From positions 1-23,331 of the forward strand of contig CADBUK010000153.1 in the NCBI GenBank assembly GCA_902797915.1: a stretch of DNA of 23,331 nt, given 5' to 3'. This DNA comes from Oscillospiraceae bacterium (GTDB lineage: Bacteria; Bacillota; Clostridia; Oscillospirales; Acutalibacteraceae). The notes beneath the pieces were generated by a model. That model saw only the letters and a program-made list of their open reading frames with translations, had not been told where the DNA came from and ran no database searches. This document shows, in pieces, positions 7,119 through 15,820 of this stretch; position 1 is the first letter of the stretch, and each line of letters opens with the position of its first letter. The position numbers and the translations under genes are program-made.

Positions 7119-8558
7119 ATGAAACTTTCAGAATTATTGAAAAATGTTGAAAACAGCGGATTCGCACGCGATGTTGAGGTGCTTGACGTAACTCAGGACT
7201 CCCGTCAGGTTAAGGAGGGCTCTCTTTTCGTCTGCATAGCGGGCGGCAATTTTGACGGCCGCAAGGTTGCGGAGGAAATGCTTGAAAAGGGAGCAGCCGC
7301 AGTTGTAACAGACTGCGATTTGGGGCTTTTCAACCAGATTATTGTTGAAAACACCCGCAATGCTTATTCCCTGATTTGCGCAAATTTCTTCGGAAATCCT
7401 GCAAAAAAGCTGAAGCTTATCGGCTTAACGGGTACAAACGGTAAAACCACAACCACTTTTCTTGTTAAGCAGATTTTGGAAAAATCGGGCAAGCGCGTCG
7501 GTTTAATCGGCACTGTTCAGAATATGATTTGCGACGAGGTTTACCCCGCAAAATTCACAACGCCCGAGCCTTATGAGCTGCAAAAGCTTTTTGCGCAGAT
7601 GGTAGAGGCAAATTGCGAATACTGCGTTATGGAGGTTTCGTCTCAGGCGCTTGCACAGGGCAGAGTTGCAGGGCTTGAATTTGAGGTCGGCGCCTTTACA
7701 AATTTAACTCAGGATCATCTTGATTACCATAAAACCTGGGAAAACTATTATAATTCAAAGCGTATTCTTTTTGAAAACTGCAAAACCGCAGTAACAAATG
7801 CGGACGATAAGTACGGACTTAAAATTGTTTCCGACCTTCCCTGCAAGGTTGTTTCTTACGCAATAAAAACAAACAGCGCGGATTATGTTGCAAAGAACGT
7901 TCAGTTTAAGGCAAGCGGCGTTGAGTACCAGCTTGTAGGCGAGTGCATCGGCAAGGTTTCCTGCCCGATACCGGGAAGATTTTCGGTTTATAACTCGCTC
8001 TGCGCCGCAACGATTGCGCTTACGCTCGGCATCAGCTTCGACGATGTGCTGACTTCAATTTCAAAATCAAACGGCGTTAAGGGCAGAATTGAGGTTGTGC
8101 CCACGCCGAATAAGGATTTTACAATTATTATCGACTACGCTCATTCTCCCGACGGGCTTGAAAACATTATTTCCTCCCTGCGCGAGATTGCACCGAAAAG
8201 GGTTGTAACCCTCTTTGGCTGCGGCGGAGCCCGCGACAGGACAAAGCGTCCGCTTATGGGCAAGATTGCAGCAGAGCTTTCCGATTTCTGCGTTGTTACT
8301 TCCGATAATCCGCGTTCGGAAACGCCGTCTGCAATTATTGACGATATTTTGGAGGGAATGAAGGGCGTTTCAACCCCTTACACCGTTGTTGAAAACAGGA
8401 AGGAAGCAATCCGCTGGGCAATTGAAAACGCACAGCCGCAGGATATTATTCTTCTTGCGGGTAAGGGACACGAAACTTACCAGATTTTACCTACAGGTAC
8501 AATTCATTTTGACGAAAGGGAAGCCGTTGCCGAAATTCTGGCAGAGGAAGCAGAGTAA
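7119..8558 (+). CDS. murE: UDP-MurNAc-tripeptide synthetase, meso-DAP type
   Basis: A cytoplasmic Mur ligase adding the third amino acid to UDP-MurNAc-L-Ala-D-Glu. The 479-residue protein has the ATP-binding P-loop GTNGKTT (105-111), the YYNSKR segment whose Lys (K214) is usually carbamylated, and GKGHE (448-452). D396-N-P-R399 followed by SE is the motif that recognises meso-diaminopimelate rather than lysine, so the wall should be DAP-type. SD AAAGGTGGG (7104-7112) is well spaced. The stop overlaps the murF start (TAATG), indicating translational coupling. Confidence 0.96.
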   Translation: MKLSELLKNVENSGFARDVEVLDVTQDSRQVKEGSLFVCIAGGNFDGRKVAEEMLEKGAAAVVTDCDLGLFNQIIVENTRNAYSLICANFFGNPAKKLKLIGLTGTNGKTTTTFLVKQILEKSGKRVGLIGTVQNMICDEVYPAKFTTPEPYELQKLFAQMVEANCEYCVMEVSSQALAQGRVAGLEFEVGAFTNLTQDHLDYHKTWENYYNSKRILFENCKTAVTNADDKYGLKIVSDLPCKVVSYAIKTNSADYVAKNVQFKASGVEYQLVGECIGKVSCPIPGRFSVYNSLCAATIALTLGISFDDVLTSISKSNGVKGRIEVVPTPNKDFTIIIDYAHSPDGLENIISSLREIAPKRVVTLFGCGGARDRTKRPLMGKIAAELSDFCVVTSDNPRSETPSAIIDDILEGMKGVSTPYTVVENRKEAIRWAIENAQPQDIILLAGKGHETYQILPTGTIHFDEREAVAEILAEEAE

Positions 8559-9916
8559 TGGAAAAATTAAGATTATCCGAAATCGCCTCGGCTGTTGGCG
8601 GCAGTTTCAATAAGGAAACGGTTATTAATTCCGTTTGTATAGATACGCGCAAGATTACCGAGGGCTGTCTTTTTATCTGCATTATCGGCGAGCGTTTTGA
8701 CGCTCATCAGTTCGCAAAGGAAGCGCTTCAGAAGGGCGCGGCAGCCGTAATGATTTCAAAAGAGGTTGAGCTTGACGGCGGCGCTTATGTGCTTGTTGAG
8801 GACACCGCAAAGGCAATGCTTGAGCTTTCGGGCTATTACAGAAGCAGGTTTGATATTCCCGTTGTAGGGCTCACGGGCTCGGTGGGTAAAACAACCACAA
8901 AGGAATTCACCGCGCTTGTTGTCGGCGCAAAGTATAACGCCATAAAAACTCAGGGTAACCTCAATAACGAAATCGGCGTTCCACAAATGCTGTTTCAGCT
9001 TGACAATTCGGTAGAAGCCGCCGTAATTGAAATGGGTATGAACCATTTCGGCGAAATCAGCCGCTTAACCCGTCAGGTTCGCCCCACGGTTGCTATGATT
9101 ACAAACATCGGCGTTTCCCATATTGAAAATCTCGGTTCAAGAGAGGGCATACTCAAAGCAAAGCTTGAAATCCTTGAAGGGCTTGAAAAGGGCTCTCCGC
9201 TGATTATTAACGGCGACAATGATATGCTTGCCACCGTTAAAGCGGATGATTACAGGCTTGTACGCTTCGGCATTGAGTGCGACGCTGATTTTAAAGCGCT
9301 TGATATTTCCGAGGAAAACTCGCAGACCTCATTTACAGTTTCATACTACGGCAGGGAGCAGAAAATCACTATTCCCGCAATCGGCGTTCATAATGTTTAT
9401 AACGCTCTTGCGGCGTTTGCTGCAGGTTATTTTCTTGACGTTGACCCGCAGGCTGCTGCCAACGCGCTTTCGCAGTACGTTCCCGCGGGAATGAGGCAGA
9501 AATGCGTTGACGCTAACGGCATAACCTCAATTGAGGATTGCTACAACGCCTCGCCCGATTCAATGAACGCGGCTCTTAAAACGCTTTCTTCGGTAAAGGC
9601 AAATAAAAAAATCGCCGTGCTTTCCGATATGCTGGAGCTTGGCGATTACAGTGAAAAGGCGCATTACTCGGTCGGCAAAGCAGCCGCCGATAATAAAATA
9701 GATTATCTCCTCTGCGTCGGCGAAGCCTCTGCGCATACCGTAAGGGGCGCAAAGGAAAACGGGCTTGCGAATTCGTTCCTCTTTGACAGCAAGGAGGCTT
9801 TAACGAATAAGCTTTTCGAGCTTGCTCAAAAGGGCGACGCGGTCTTGTTTAAGGCAAGCAGGGGTATGCATCTTGAGGATGTTATTTCCGAAATCTATAA
9901 AAGGTGGGATTTTTAA
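8558..9916 (+). CDS. murF: UDP-MurNAc-tripeptide:D-Ala-D-Ala ligase
   Basis: The last cytoplasmic Mur ligase, joining D-Ala-D-Ala to UDP-MurNAc-tripeptide to complete the pentapeptide. The 452-residue length is standard. The P-loop GSVGKTT (107-113) is intact and is followed by the MurF-typical segments GNLNNEIGVP and EMGMNHFGEI. Start and stop are packed: ATG overlaps the murE TAA, and the murF TAA directly abuts the mraY ATG. The SD for mraY (AAGGTGGG, 9901-9908) lies inside the murF 3' end. Confidence 0.96.
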   Translation: MEKLRLSEIASAVGGSFNKETVINSVCIDTRKITEGCLFICIIGERFDAHQFAKEALQKGAAAVMISKEVELDGGAYVLVEDTAKAMLELSGYYRSRFDIPVVGLTGSVGKTTTKEFTALVVGAKYNAIKTQGNLNNEIGVPQMLFQLDNSVEAAVIEMGMNHFGEISRLTRQVRPTVAMITNIGVSHIENLGSREGILKAKLEILEGLEKGSPLIINGDNDMLATVKADDYRLVRFGIECDADFKALDISEENSQTSFTVSYYGREQKITIPAIGVHNVYNALAAFAAGYFLDVDPQAAANALSQYVPAGMRQKCVDANGITSIEDCYNASPDSMNAALKTLSSVKANKKIAVLSDMLELGDYSEKAHYSVGKAAADNKIDYLLCVGEASAHTVRGAKENGLANSFLFDSKEALTNKLFELAQKGDAVLFKASRGMHLEDVISEIYKRWDF

Positions 9917-10966
9917 ATGAACGTAACTTATGCAATTATCATCAGCGCGGTTATTGCCTTCGGCGTAACCGCAGCGCTCGGTTTTATTATTATTCCTTGG
10001 CTTCGTAAGCTTAAATTCGGGCAAACTATTCTTGAAATCGGTCCGTCCTGGCACAAGTCAAAGCAGGGCACGCCGAATATGGGCGGCATTATGTTTGCCA
10101 TCGGCATTATAGTTGCCTTTGCGGTTGCTGCCGTTATTTTTGTTACAAGCGGCGGCAATATGGAGTCCGATTACTCCGCCATTCTTGAGGGCAGGGAAAT
10201 CGTGCTTGTTCTCGCAGGTCTTGCACTTGCGGTCGGCTGCGGTCTTGTCGGCTTCTGCGACGATTTCATTAAAATCAAAATGAAAAGAAACGAGGGACTT
10301 TCCGCAAAGCAGAAAACTCTCGGTCAGCTTCTGATGACGGTTGCATACGTTTTAACCCTCTGGCTTTCAAAAAACTATGTGTGGCAGTTGCCGTTCATAG
10401 GTAATGTTGATTTTTCAAAAAACATTTTTACGGCAATTGTTTTCTGGGCGCTTTCAATTATCATCGTTTACGGCACGGTTAACTCCGTAAATCTTACCGA
10501 CGGTATTGACGGGCTCTGCTCATCCGTAACCGCTACCGCGGCAATTGCTTTTATAATTATTTCTTACATTCAGGGCTTTGCAGGTCTCGGAATTATCTCC
10601 GCTGCGCTGCTCGGCGGCGTTTGCGGTTTCCTTTGCTGGAACTGGAACCCTGCCAAAACCTTTATGGGCGACACCGGCTCGCTCTTCCTCGGCGGTATGG
10701 TTGCTTCCCTCGGTTTTGCAATCAAATGCCCGCTTCTTCTCCTGCCAATCGGCATTGTTTATGTATGCGAAACTATGAGCGATATTATTCAGATTGGCTA
10801 TTTCAAAATTACTCACGGCAAGCGTGTTTTCAAAATGGCTCCCATTCATCATCATTTTGAAATGTGCGGCTGGAAGGAAAAAAAGATTTGCGTTGTATTT
10901 TCAACGGTTAACGCAATCGGTTGCGCAATAGCAGTTCTGCTTATTGCCTTTGGCACAGCAAAATAA
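9917..10966 (+). CDS. mraY: Phospho-MurNAc-pentapeptide transferase
   Basis: An integral membrane enzyme that transfers phospho-MurNAc-pentapeptide to undecaprenyl phosphate, forming lipid I. The 349-residue protein has the expected run of hydrophobic helices and the family motifs: HKSKQGTPNMGG (46-57), D115-D116 in GFCDDF, NLTDGIDG (192-199), GDTGS (251-255, containing the Mg-binding Asp D252), and the cytoplasmic loop PIHHHFEMCGW with H311-H313. All catalytic positions are kept. In many dcw clusters murD comes next; here ftsW follows after only 33 bases. Confidence 0.97.
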   Translation: MNVTYAIIISAVIAFGVTAALGFIIIPWLRKLKFGQTILEIGPSWHKSKQGTPNMGGIMFAIGIIVAFAVAAVIFVTSGGNMESDYSAILEGREIVLVLAGLALAVGCGLVGFCDDFIKIKMKRNEGLSAKQKTLGQLLMTVAYVLTLWLSKNYVWQLPFIGNVDFSKNIFTAIVFWALSIIIVYGTVNSVNLTDGIDGLCSSVTATAAIAFIIISYIQGFAGLGIISAALLGGVCGFLCWNWNPAKTFMGDTGSLFLGGMVASLGFAIKCPLLLLPIGIVYVCETMSDIIQIGYFKITHGKRVFKMAPIHHHFEMCGWKEKKICVVFSTVNAIGCAIAVLLIAFGTAK

Positions 10967-10999
10967 TAAACCTATTAACCCTCAAAGGATTGTGATATT

Positions 11000-12310
11000 A
11001 TGCCGGAAAAATTAACACCTCCCGTTCATTATCGCCACGATAATGAGCCTGCCCCGCAGGAAAGCACGGGCAAAACAAAGAGAGTCCGCAGAGCTAAGCC
11101 TGAAAAGGCTGAAAAAACGCTTGTAAAAGCGTCAAAAAAATTCGGCGGCGCAAAATTAAAAGCGGACTGGTTTGTAACAGGCGGAATTGATATTCCGTTT
11201 TTTGCCCTTACAATAGTAATTCTTGCCATCGGGCTTGTAATGCTGTTTTCTGCTTCTTATCCCTATTCTTATTTTATGAGGGGCAATTCTTACCACTATT
11301 TTATAAGACAGTTTGTTTTCGCCGTGTTCGGCGTTGCGTTAATGCTGTTTGTTTCAAAGCTTAATTTCAAGATATTCAAAGCAGCCGCCCCGTATCTTCT
11401 TGGTATAACGTTACTGCTGCTGATTATAGTTTTGTTTTATCATACCAGCATTTCAACCGATGAGGGCGAGGCGTTCAAGCGCTACATCAAGGTTCCGGGT
11501 CTGCCTCTGACGTTTCAGCCGTCGGATATTGCAAAGTTTACTTTGGTAACAACCCTTGCAACCTATATCAGTATGTTTTCAAGGGAAATGAAAACCTTTA
11601 AGTACGGAATTTTAATTCCCGCTGTAATAATCGGCGTTTACTGCCTTCTCATTATGGCGGAAAACCATCTGTCAGGTACAATTATCGTCGGCGTTATCGG
11701 GCTTTCGCTAATGTTCGCGGGCGGCACCAACAAAAAGATTTTTATTATCGGCGTTGCGCTGCTTGCCGCTGTCGTCCTTGTGGTGCTGATGTTTCCCGAT
11801 ATCCTGCCGAAATATATTCAGACTAAACTGCAGGCGTTCAGCGATAAGGATTTTGAACCGCTCGGCGCTCGCTGGCAAACAAATAACTCGCTTTACGCAA
11901 TCGGCTCGGGCGGTCTATTCGGGGTCGGTCTCGGAAATTCAAAGCAAAAATTTCTCTATGTATCCCAGCCACAGAATGACTTTATTTTTTCAATCGTCTG
12001 CGAGGAACTTGGCTTCGTCGGCGCAGTTGTAATCATCCTGCTTTTTGCCGCACTTGTAATCCGCGGCTTTATTATCGCGCTGCGTTCTCCCGATAAATTT
12101 GCAGCGCTTACAGTAGTAGGCATTATGGTTCAGGTCGGCGTTCAGGTCGGCTTCAACATACTCGTTGTAACGGACTCAATTCCAAACACGGGTATTGCGC
12201 TTCCGTTTTTCAGCTACGGCGGCACGGCGCTCGTTATGCTGCTGTTTGAAATGGGCGTAGTTCTCGGCATATCCCGAAAGGCAAATCAAAGAAAGGTTAT
12301 TGAAGAATGA
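11000..12310 (+). CDS. ftsW: SEDS peptidoglycan glycosyltransferase FtsW
   Basis: A polytopic SEDS-family enzyme that polymerises lipid II into septal glycan strands with its partner class B PBP. The 436-residue protein has an unusually long basic, Lys/Arg-rich cytoplasmic tail (about 1-62) before the first helix. Family motifs include FQPSDIAK, GSGGLFGVGLGNSKQ and QPQNDFIF, whose Asp (D327) aligns with the essential catalytic Asp of SEDS proteins, then EELG and FFSYGGTA near the C-terminus. SD AAAGGA precedes the ATG. The stop overlaps the murG ATG (ATGA). SpoVE is the sporulation paralogue; position next to murG and absence of another SEDS gene here favour FtsW, but the two cannot be separated by sequence alone. 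Confidence 0.93.
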   Translation: MPEKLTPPVHYRHDNEPAPQESTGKTKRVRRAKPEKAEKTLVKASKKFGGAKLKADWFVTGGIDIPFFALTIVILAIGLVMLFSASYPYSYFMRGNSYHYFIRQFVFAVFGVALMLFVSKLNFKIFKAAAPYLLGITLLLLIIVLFYHTSISTDEGEAFKRYIKVPGLPLTFQPSDIAKFTLVTTLATYISMFSREMKTFKYGILIPAVIIGVYCLLIMAENHLSGTIIVGVIGLSLMFAGGTNKKIFIIGVALLAAVVLVVLMFPDILPKYIQTKLQAFSDKDFEPLGARWQTNNSLYAIGSGGLFGVGLGNSKQKFLYVSQPQNDFIFSIVCEELGFVGAVVIILLFAALVIRGFIIALRSPDKFAALTVVGIMVQVGVQVGFNILVVTDSIPNTGIALPFFSYGGTALVMLLFEMGVVLGISRKANQRKVIEE

Positions 12311-13425
12311 AAATTTTGTTTGCAACAGGCGGCACGGCGGGGCATATAAACCCTGCCCTTGCGGTTGCGTCTTACATAAAGGAAACACACAGCGACGCTC
12401 AAATTCTGTTTATCGGTACGGCGGACCATATGGAAGCCCGCCTTGTTCCTAACGCAGGCTTTGATTTCAAAACGATAGAAATCAGCGGCTTCCGCCGTTC
12501 GTTTTCTCCGTCGGCAATTTCTCACAACGTTAAAACCGTCGGCAGACTTTTTAAGTCAAAGGGCGAAAGCAAAAAGATAATAAAGGAATTTCAGCCCGAC
12601 GTTTGCGTCGGCTTCGGCGGTTACGTTTCGGGCCCCGTGCTGCAGGAGGCGGTTTCGCTCGGAATACCCTGCTGTATTCACGAGCAGAATGCTTATCCGG
12701 GCATTACCAATAAAACGCTTGCAAAATCCGTTGACGCCGTAATGCTTACGGTGGAGGACGCAAAAAAACATATCGACTGCAAAAATCCGCCGATTGTTAC
12801 AGGGCTTCCCGTCAGGGGCGAGATTATGAAAGCGGATAAAGCAATCTCCCGCGCAGAGCTTGGTATTAACGACGATAAGCCGCTTGTGCTTTCGTTCGGC
12901 GGCTCGCTCGGCGCAGAGCCTCTTAATAAGGCAATGCTTGACATTCTTATTAAAAACGCCGAGCTCGGTAATTACCATCACATTCATTCCGTCGGCACTA
13001 ACGGCGAGTCCTTCCTTAAAAGCTTTGAGGAGGCAGGCTTTGAAAACGGAAGAAAAGGCTTGGTTGAGGTACGCAAGTATATTGATAATATGGACGTTTG
13101 TATGGCGGCAGCCGATTTGGTAATCGGCAGGGCGGGCGCATCCTCTCTTTCGGAAATTGAGGCGCTCGGTAAGGCTTCAATTTTAATTCCAAGCCCCTAC
13201 GTTGCCGAAAATCATCAGTTCCATAACGCTATGGCGCTTGTAAACCGTAATGCTGCGCGTATTATTGAAGAAAAGGATTTAACCTCCGAAAGCCTTGACG
13301 AGTTAATCAATTCGCTTCTTTCGGACAAATCCGCTTTGCTTGAAATTGAAAAGAACGCAAAGGAAATGGCAATCCTCGATTCAAGAGAAAAGATTGCCGA
13401 AATAATCCTTTCGCTTGTAAAATAA
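12307..13425 (+). CDS. murG: Lipid II-forming GlcNAc transferase
   Basis: A peripheral membrane GT-B glycosyltransferase adding GlcNAc from UDP-GlcNAc to lipid I, giving lipid II. The 372-residue length is normal. The glycine-rich GGTAGHINPALAVA (8-21), GFGGYVSGPV, HEQNAYPG, GGSLGAEPLN and GRAGASSLSE segments are all present. The start overlaps the ftsW stop by four bases (ATGA), with AAAGG about 12 bases upstream, so the two genes are coupled. A 66-base gap with a strong hairpin follows before murA. Confidence 0.96.
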   Translation: MKILFATGGTAGHINPALAVASYIKETHSDAQILFIGTADHMEARLVPNAGFDFKTIEISGFRRSFSPSAISHNVKTVGRLFKSKGESKKIIKEFQPDVCVGFGGYVSGPVLQEAVSLGIPCCIHEQNAYPGITNKTLAKSVDAVMLTVEDAKKHIDCKNPPIVTGLPVRGEIMKADKAISRAELGINDDKPLVLSFGGSLGAEPLNKAMLDILIKNAELGNYHHIHSVGTNGESFLKSFEEAGFENGRKGLVEVRKYIDNMDVCMAAADLVIGRAGASSLSEIEALGKASILIPSPYVAENHQFHNAMALVNRNAARIIEEKDLTSESLDELINSLLSDKSALLEIEKNAKEMAILDSREKIAEIILSLVK

Positions 13426-13442
13426 CGGCTTTTTAGCAAAAC

Positions 13443-13488
13443 GCCCACCCCTGCATAGAATGTAAAAGACTATGCACGGCAGGTGGGT
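13443..13488 (+). promoter_or_regulatory. Hairpin that pairs with the murA Shine-Dalgarno
   Basis: Outer stem CCCACC (13444-13449) pairs with GGTGGG (13482-13487), extendable by a G-U pair. Inner stem TGCATAG (13452-13458) pairs with CTATGCA (13470-13476) around an 11-base loop, with a CC / CGGCA internal loop between stems. The 3' arm GGTGGG is the murA SD, ending four bases before the TTG start. Folded RNA should hide the SD, so this is a candidate translational control element. No run of T follows, so it is not a terminator. Confidence 0.75.
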
Positions 13489-13491
13489 TAA

Positions 13492-14763
13492 TTGGAAAAA
13501 TTAGTAATTAACGGCGGCAAAAGGCTCGGCGGAGAAATCAGCGTTCACGGCTCCAAAAATGCAGTTTTGCCGATAATGGCGGCGTCGCTTCTGGTAAAGG
13601 GCGAAACGGTGTTACATAATGTTCCCGATTTAAGCGACGTCAGCGCGTCAATTGATATTCTTGAATATCTCGGCGCAAAGGTAAAAAAAGAGAACGGCAC
13701 GCTGACTATCAACGCCGCCGAAATTGTCAATAACGATATACCCGATAATCTGATGTGTGAAATGCGTTCGTCAATTATCTTCCTCGGCTCGCTCCTTGCA
13801 AGGTGCAGACAGGCTTCAATGTGCAGACCCGGTGGGTGTGACATCGGTCTGCGCCCGATTGATTTGCATTTGGAGGCTTTGAGCGCGCTTGGCGCAATGG
13901 TTGAGGAAAGGGGCAGCTGTATTTCCTGTATCGCAAGGGAACTCAGGGGCGCCAAGATTGTGCTTGCCTTTCCGAGCGTCGGCGCTACGGAAAATACTAT
14001 GATTGCCGCGGCGCTTGCAAAGGGCAAAACTACAATTATTAACGCCGCCAGAGAACCCGAAATCTGCGATTTGGCGGATTTTCTTAATTCCTGCGGAGCG
14101 CGTATCAGCGGCGCAGGGGAGGGCGTGGTTGAAATTGAGGGTGTTGAACGTCTTCATTCGGCACAGCACAGGATTATTCCCGACAGGATTTTGGCTGCAA
14201 CGTATATGACCGTAGCGGCGCTTAATTCAAACGAAATGATTATCAGGGATATTATTCCGTCGCACCTTGCGCCCGTAATTCCCGTTTATATGAAAATGGG
14301 CTGCAGGCTCAGCCTTTCAGGCGAAAGCCTGAAGCTTGTTTCGCCTAAAAAAATCAGGCATATCAGAAACATAAAAACCCTTCCTTATCCGGGCTTTCCG
14401 ACGGATTGTCAGGCGCTTGCCGCGGCAGTACTAATTAAGGCTCGGGGAACGTCAACAATATCCGAGGGCGTGTTTGAAAACAGGTTCAATTATGCCGCAG
14501 AGCTTAACAGGCTCGGCGCGGACATCAGCGTGGACGGCAGAACGGCGATTATCTATGGCGTTAAACGGCTGTGCGGCGCAGGTCTTAAATGTACCGATTT
14601 GCGAGGCGGCGCGGCAATGGTAGCCGCAGCGCTTGCTGCGGAGGGCGAAAGCACTTTAACTCAGCTTTACCATATTGACCGAGGGTACGAGGCGGTTGAA
14701 AAAAGCCTTGCGTGCGTCGGTGCGGACATTAAGAGGTTAAATGATGAAAAAAAGGAATGTTAA
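13492..14763 (+). CDS. murA: UDP-GlcNAc 1-carboxyvinyltransferase
   Basis: Catalyses the first committed step of peptidoglycan synthesis, transferring enolpyruvate from PEP to UDP-GlcNAc. The 423-residue protein keeps K22-N23 (SKNAVLPI) and the active-site Cys C116 in PGGCDIG, the residue attacked by fosfomycin in sensitive MurA. The start is TTG at 13492: the next in-frame Met is residue 29, inside the conserved core, so TTG is needed. Its SD (AGGTGGG) lies in the 3' arm of a hairpin. The 3' end overlaps divIB by 23 bases. Firmicutes often carry two murA copies; only this one is here. Confidence 0.96.
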   Translation: MEKLVINGGKRLGGEISVHGSKNAVLPIMAASLLVKGETVLHNVPDLSDVSASIDILEYLGAKVKKENGTLTINAAEIVNNDIPDNLMCEMRSSIIFLGSLLARCRQASMCRPGGCDIGLRPIDLHLEALSALGAMVEERGSCISCIARELRGAKIVLAFPSVGATENTMIAAALAKGKTTIINAAREPEICDLADFLNSCGARISGAGEGVVEIEGVERLHSAQHRIIPDRILAATYMTVAALNSNEMIIRDIIPSHLAPVIPVYMKMGCRLSLSGESLKLVSPKKIRHIRNIKTLPYPGFPTDCQALAAAVLIKARGTSTISEGVFENRFNYAAELNRLGADISVDGRTAIIYGVKRLCGAGLKCTDLRGGAAMVAAALAAEGESTLTQLYHIDRGYEAVEKSLACVGADIKRLNDEKKEC

Positions 14764-15676
14764 GAAAAAGGAATACAGCATCAGCGAGGACGCAGGCATT
14801 AACATTGAGCCGCCGAAAATCTATTCGGAGCGGCAGCGTGAAAGGCAGGAGGAGCCCAAGCCCCGCCCTGAAAGACGAGCGCAGAAAGCCGAGGAGCTTT
14901 CCAAAACCGAGCGCCGCAGCAGACAGAATAAAAAGCGCAGATTAAAAAATAAGGTAAGAAAGGTTATTCTTTCCGCAGTGCTTGTAATTCTTCTTGTTGC
15001 AGTTGGCGTTGCTCTGTCTCTTACCGTTTTCTTTAAAATTGAAACTATCAGCGTAACGGGCAGCGGAATATATTCTGAAGCCGACGTGCTGACTTACAGT
15101 AAAATAGATGAGGGCGATAATCTGTTCCTTGTTGACGAAAGCAGGGTTTCAAACAGCATTACGCAAAATCTTCCGTATGTATATGAGGTTAAAATTAAAA
15201 GAGAACTTCCCTCAACGGTTAAGCTTGTGTTAACCGACGCTGTAGTTAAATACAGTATTGAAACAGAGGAGGGCTATATCCTGCTTGACGATAATTTCAA
15301 GGTGCTTGAAACAAATGCCGAGCAGCTGCCCGCAGCTACAACGGGAATATTTGACGCATCCGTATCCTCCGCACAGGCGGGTTATACAATTGAGTTTGAG
15401 GACGCAACAACGGCGGATAATCTTAAAGCGCTGTCAGATATAATTAAATCTCTTGATATAACGGAGGCAACTGCAATAAGCAGTACCGATATTAATCATA
15501 ATTATATTGTATATGACGGCAGAATTACCTTTGAGCTCGGCGCTCTTGACGATAAGTCGGAGGAAAGGGTGTTAAGAGGTCTTGCGGCATGCCAGCAGCT
15601 TGATGAAAGCAATTCCGACTCGGCGGGCACGTTAAACCTGCTGGGTGACAAGCAAGTTTACTTTACAGCCAAATAA
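14741..15676 (+). CDS. divIB: Cell division protein DivIB/FtsQ
   Basis: A 311-residue single-pass protein of the FtsQ/DivIB family, which bridges FtsL/DivIC and the septal synthase. A long charged cytoplasmic tail (1-73, rich in Arg, Lys and Glu) precedes one membrane helix (about 74-97), a POTRA domain starting KIETISVTGSGIYSE (about 99-168), and a beta domain. SD AAGAGG lies inside murA, four bases before two tandem ATGs (14741, 14744); either could start. Last gene before the 229-base ftsZ promoter region. The C-terminal coding end also contains the first arm of an inverted repeat (15657-15668). Confidence 0.92.
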   Translation: MMKKRNVKKKEYSISEDAGINIEPPKIYSERQRERQEEPKPRPERRAQKAEELSKTERRSRQNKKRRLKNKVRKVILSAVLVILLVAVGVALSLTVFFKIETISVTGSGIYSEADVLTYSKIDEGDNLFLVDESRVSNSITQNLPYVYEVKIKRELPSTVKLVLTDAVVKYSIETEEGYILLDDNFKVLETNAEQLPAATTGIFDASVSSAQAGYTIEFEDATTADNLKALSDIIKSLDITEATAISSTDINHNYIVYDGRITFELGALDDKSEERVLRGLAACQQLDESNSDSAGTLNLLGDKQVYFTAK

Positions 15677-15709
15677 ACGGTTACAAACTGTAAAGTAAAA
15701 AACTTTACA
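15657..15709 (+). repeat. Competing inverted repeats at the divIB-ftsZ junction
   Basis: Arm 1 TTTACTTTACAG (15657-15668, in the divIB 3' end) is fully complementary to arm 2 CTGTAAAGTAAA (15688-15699). Arm 2 can instead pair through TGTAAAGT (15689-15696) with arm 3 ACTTTACA (15702-15709). The two hairpins are mutually exclusive, an attenuator-like layout, though no clear T-run follows. As DNA the 8-mer could be a protein-binding half-site. The same 8-mer recurs in the palindrome after ftsZ. Confidence 0.6.
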
Positions 15710-15742
15710 AATTATTTCGATTTTGCGGTATAAAATCTTGTT

Positions 15743-15771
15743 TTGTCAAACTTGCACAAAGAAAATATAAT
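15743..15771 (+). promoter_or_regulatory. ftsZ promoter P1
   Basis: TTGTCA (15743-15748), 17-base spacer, TATAAT (15766-15771): one mismatch from the sigma-A consensus. It would give ftsZ a transcript separate from the long dcw mRNA, with a leader of about 128 bases. Confidence 0.75.
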
Positions 15772-15820
15772 TAACTCGTAAATCTTTGAAAAAATATTCT
15801 TACAAAATTCAAAAAAAATA

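Noticed and set aside
13426..13491. Terminator separating murG from murA
   Set aside because: The hairpin's 3' arm is the murA SD and no T-run follows, so a translational role fits better.
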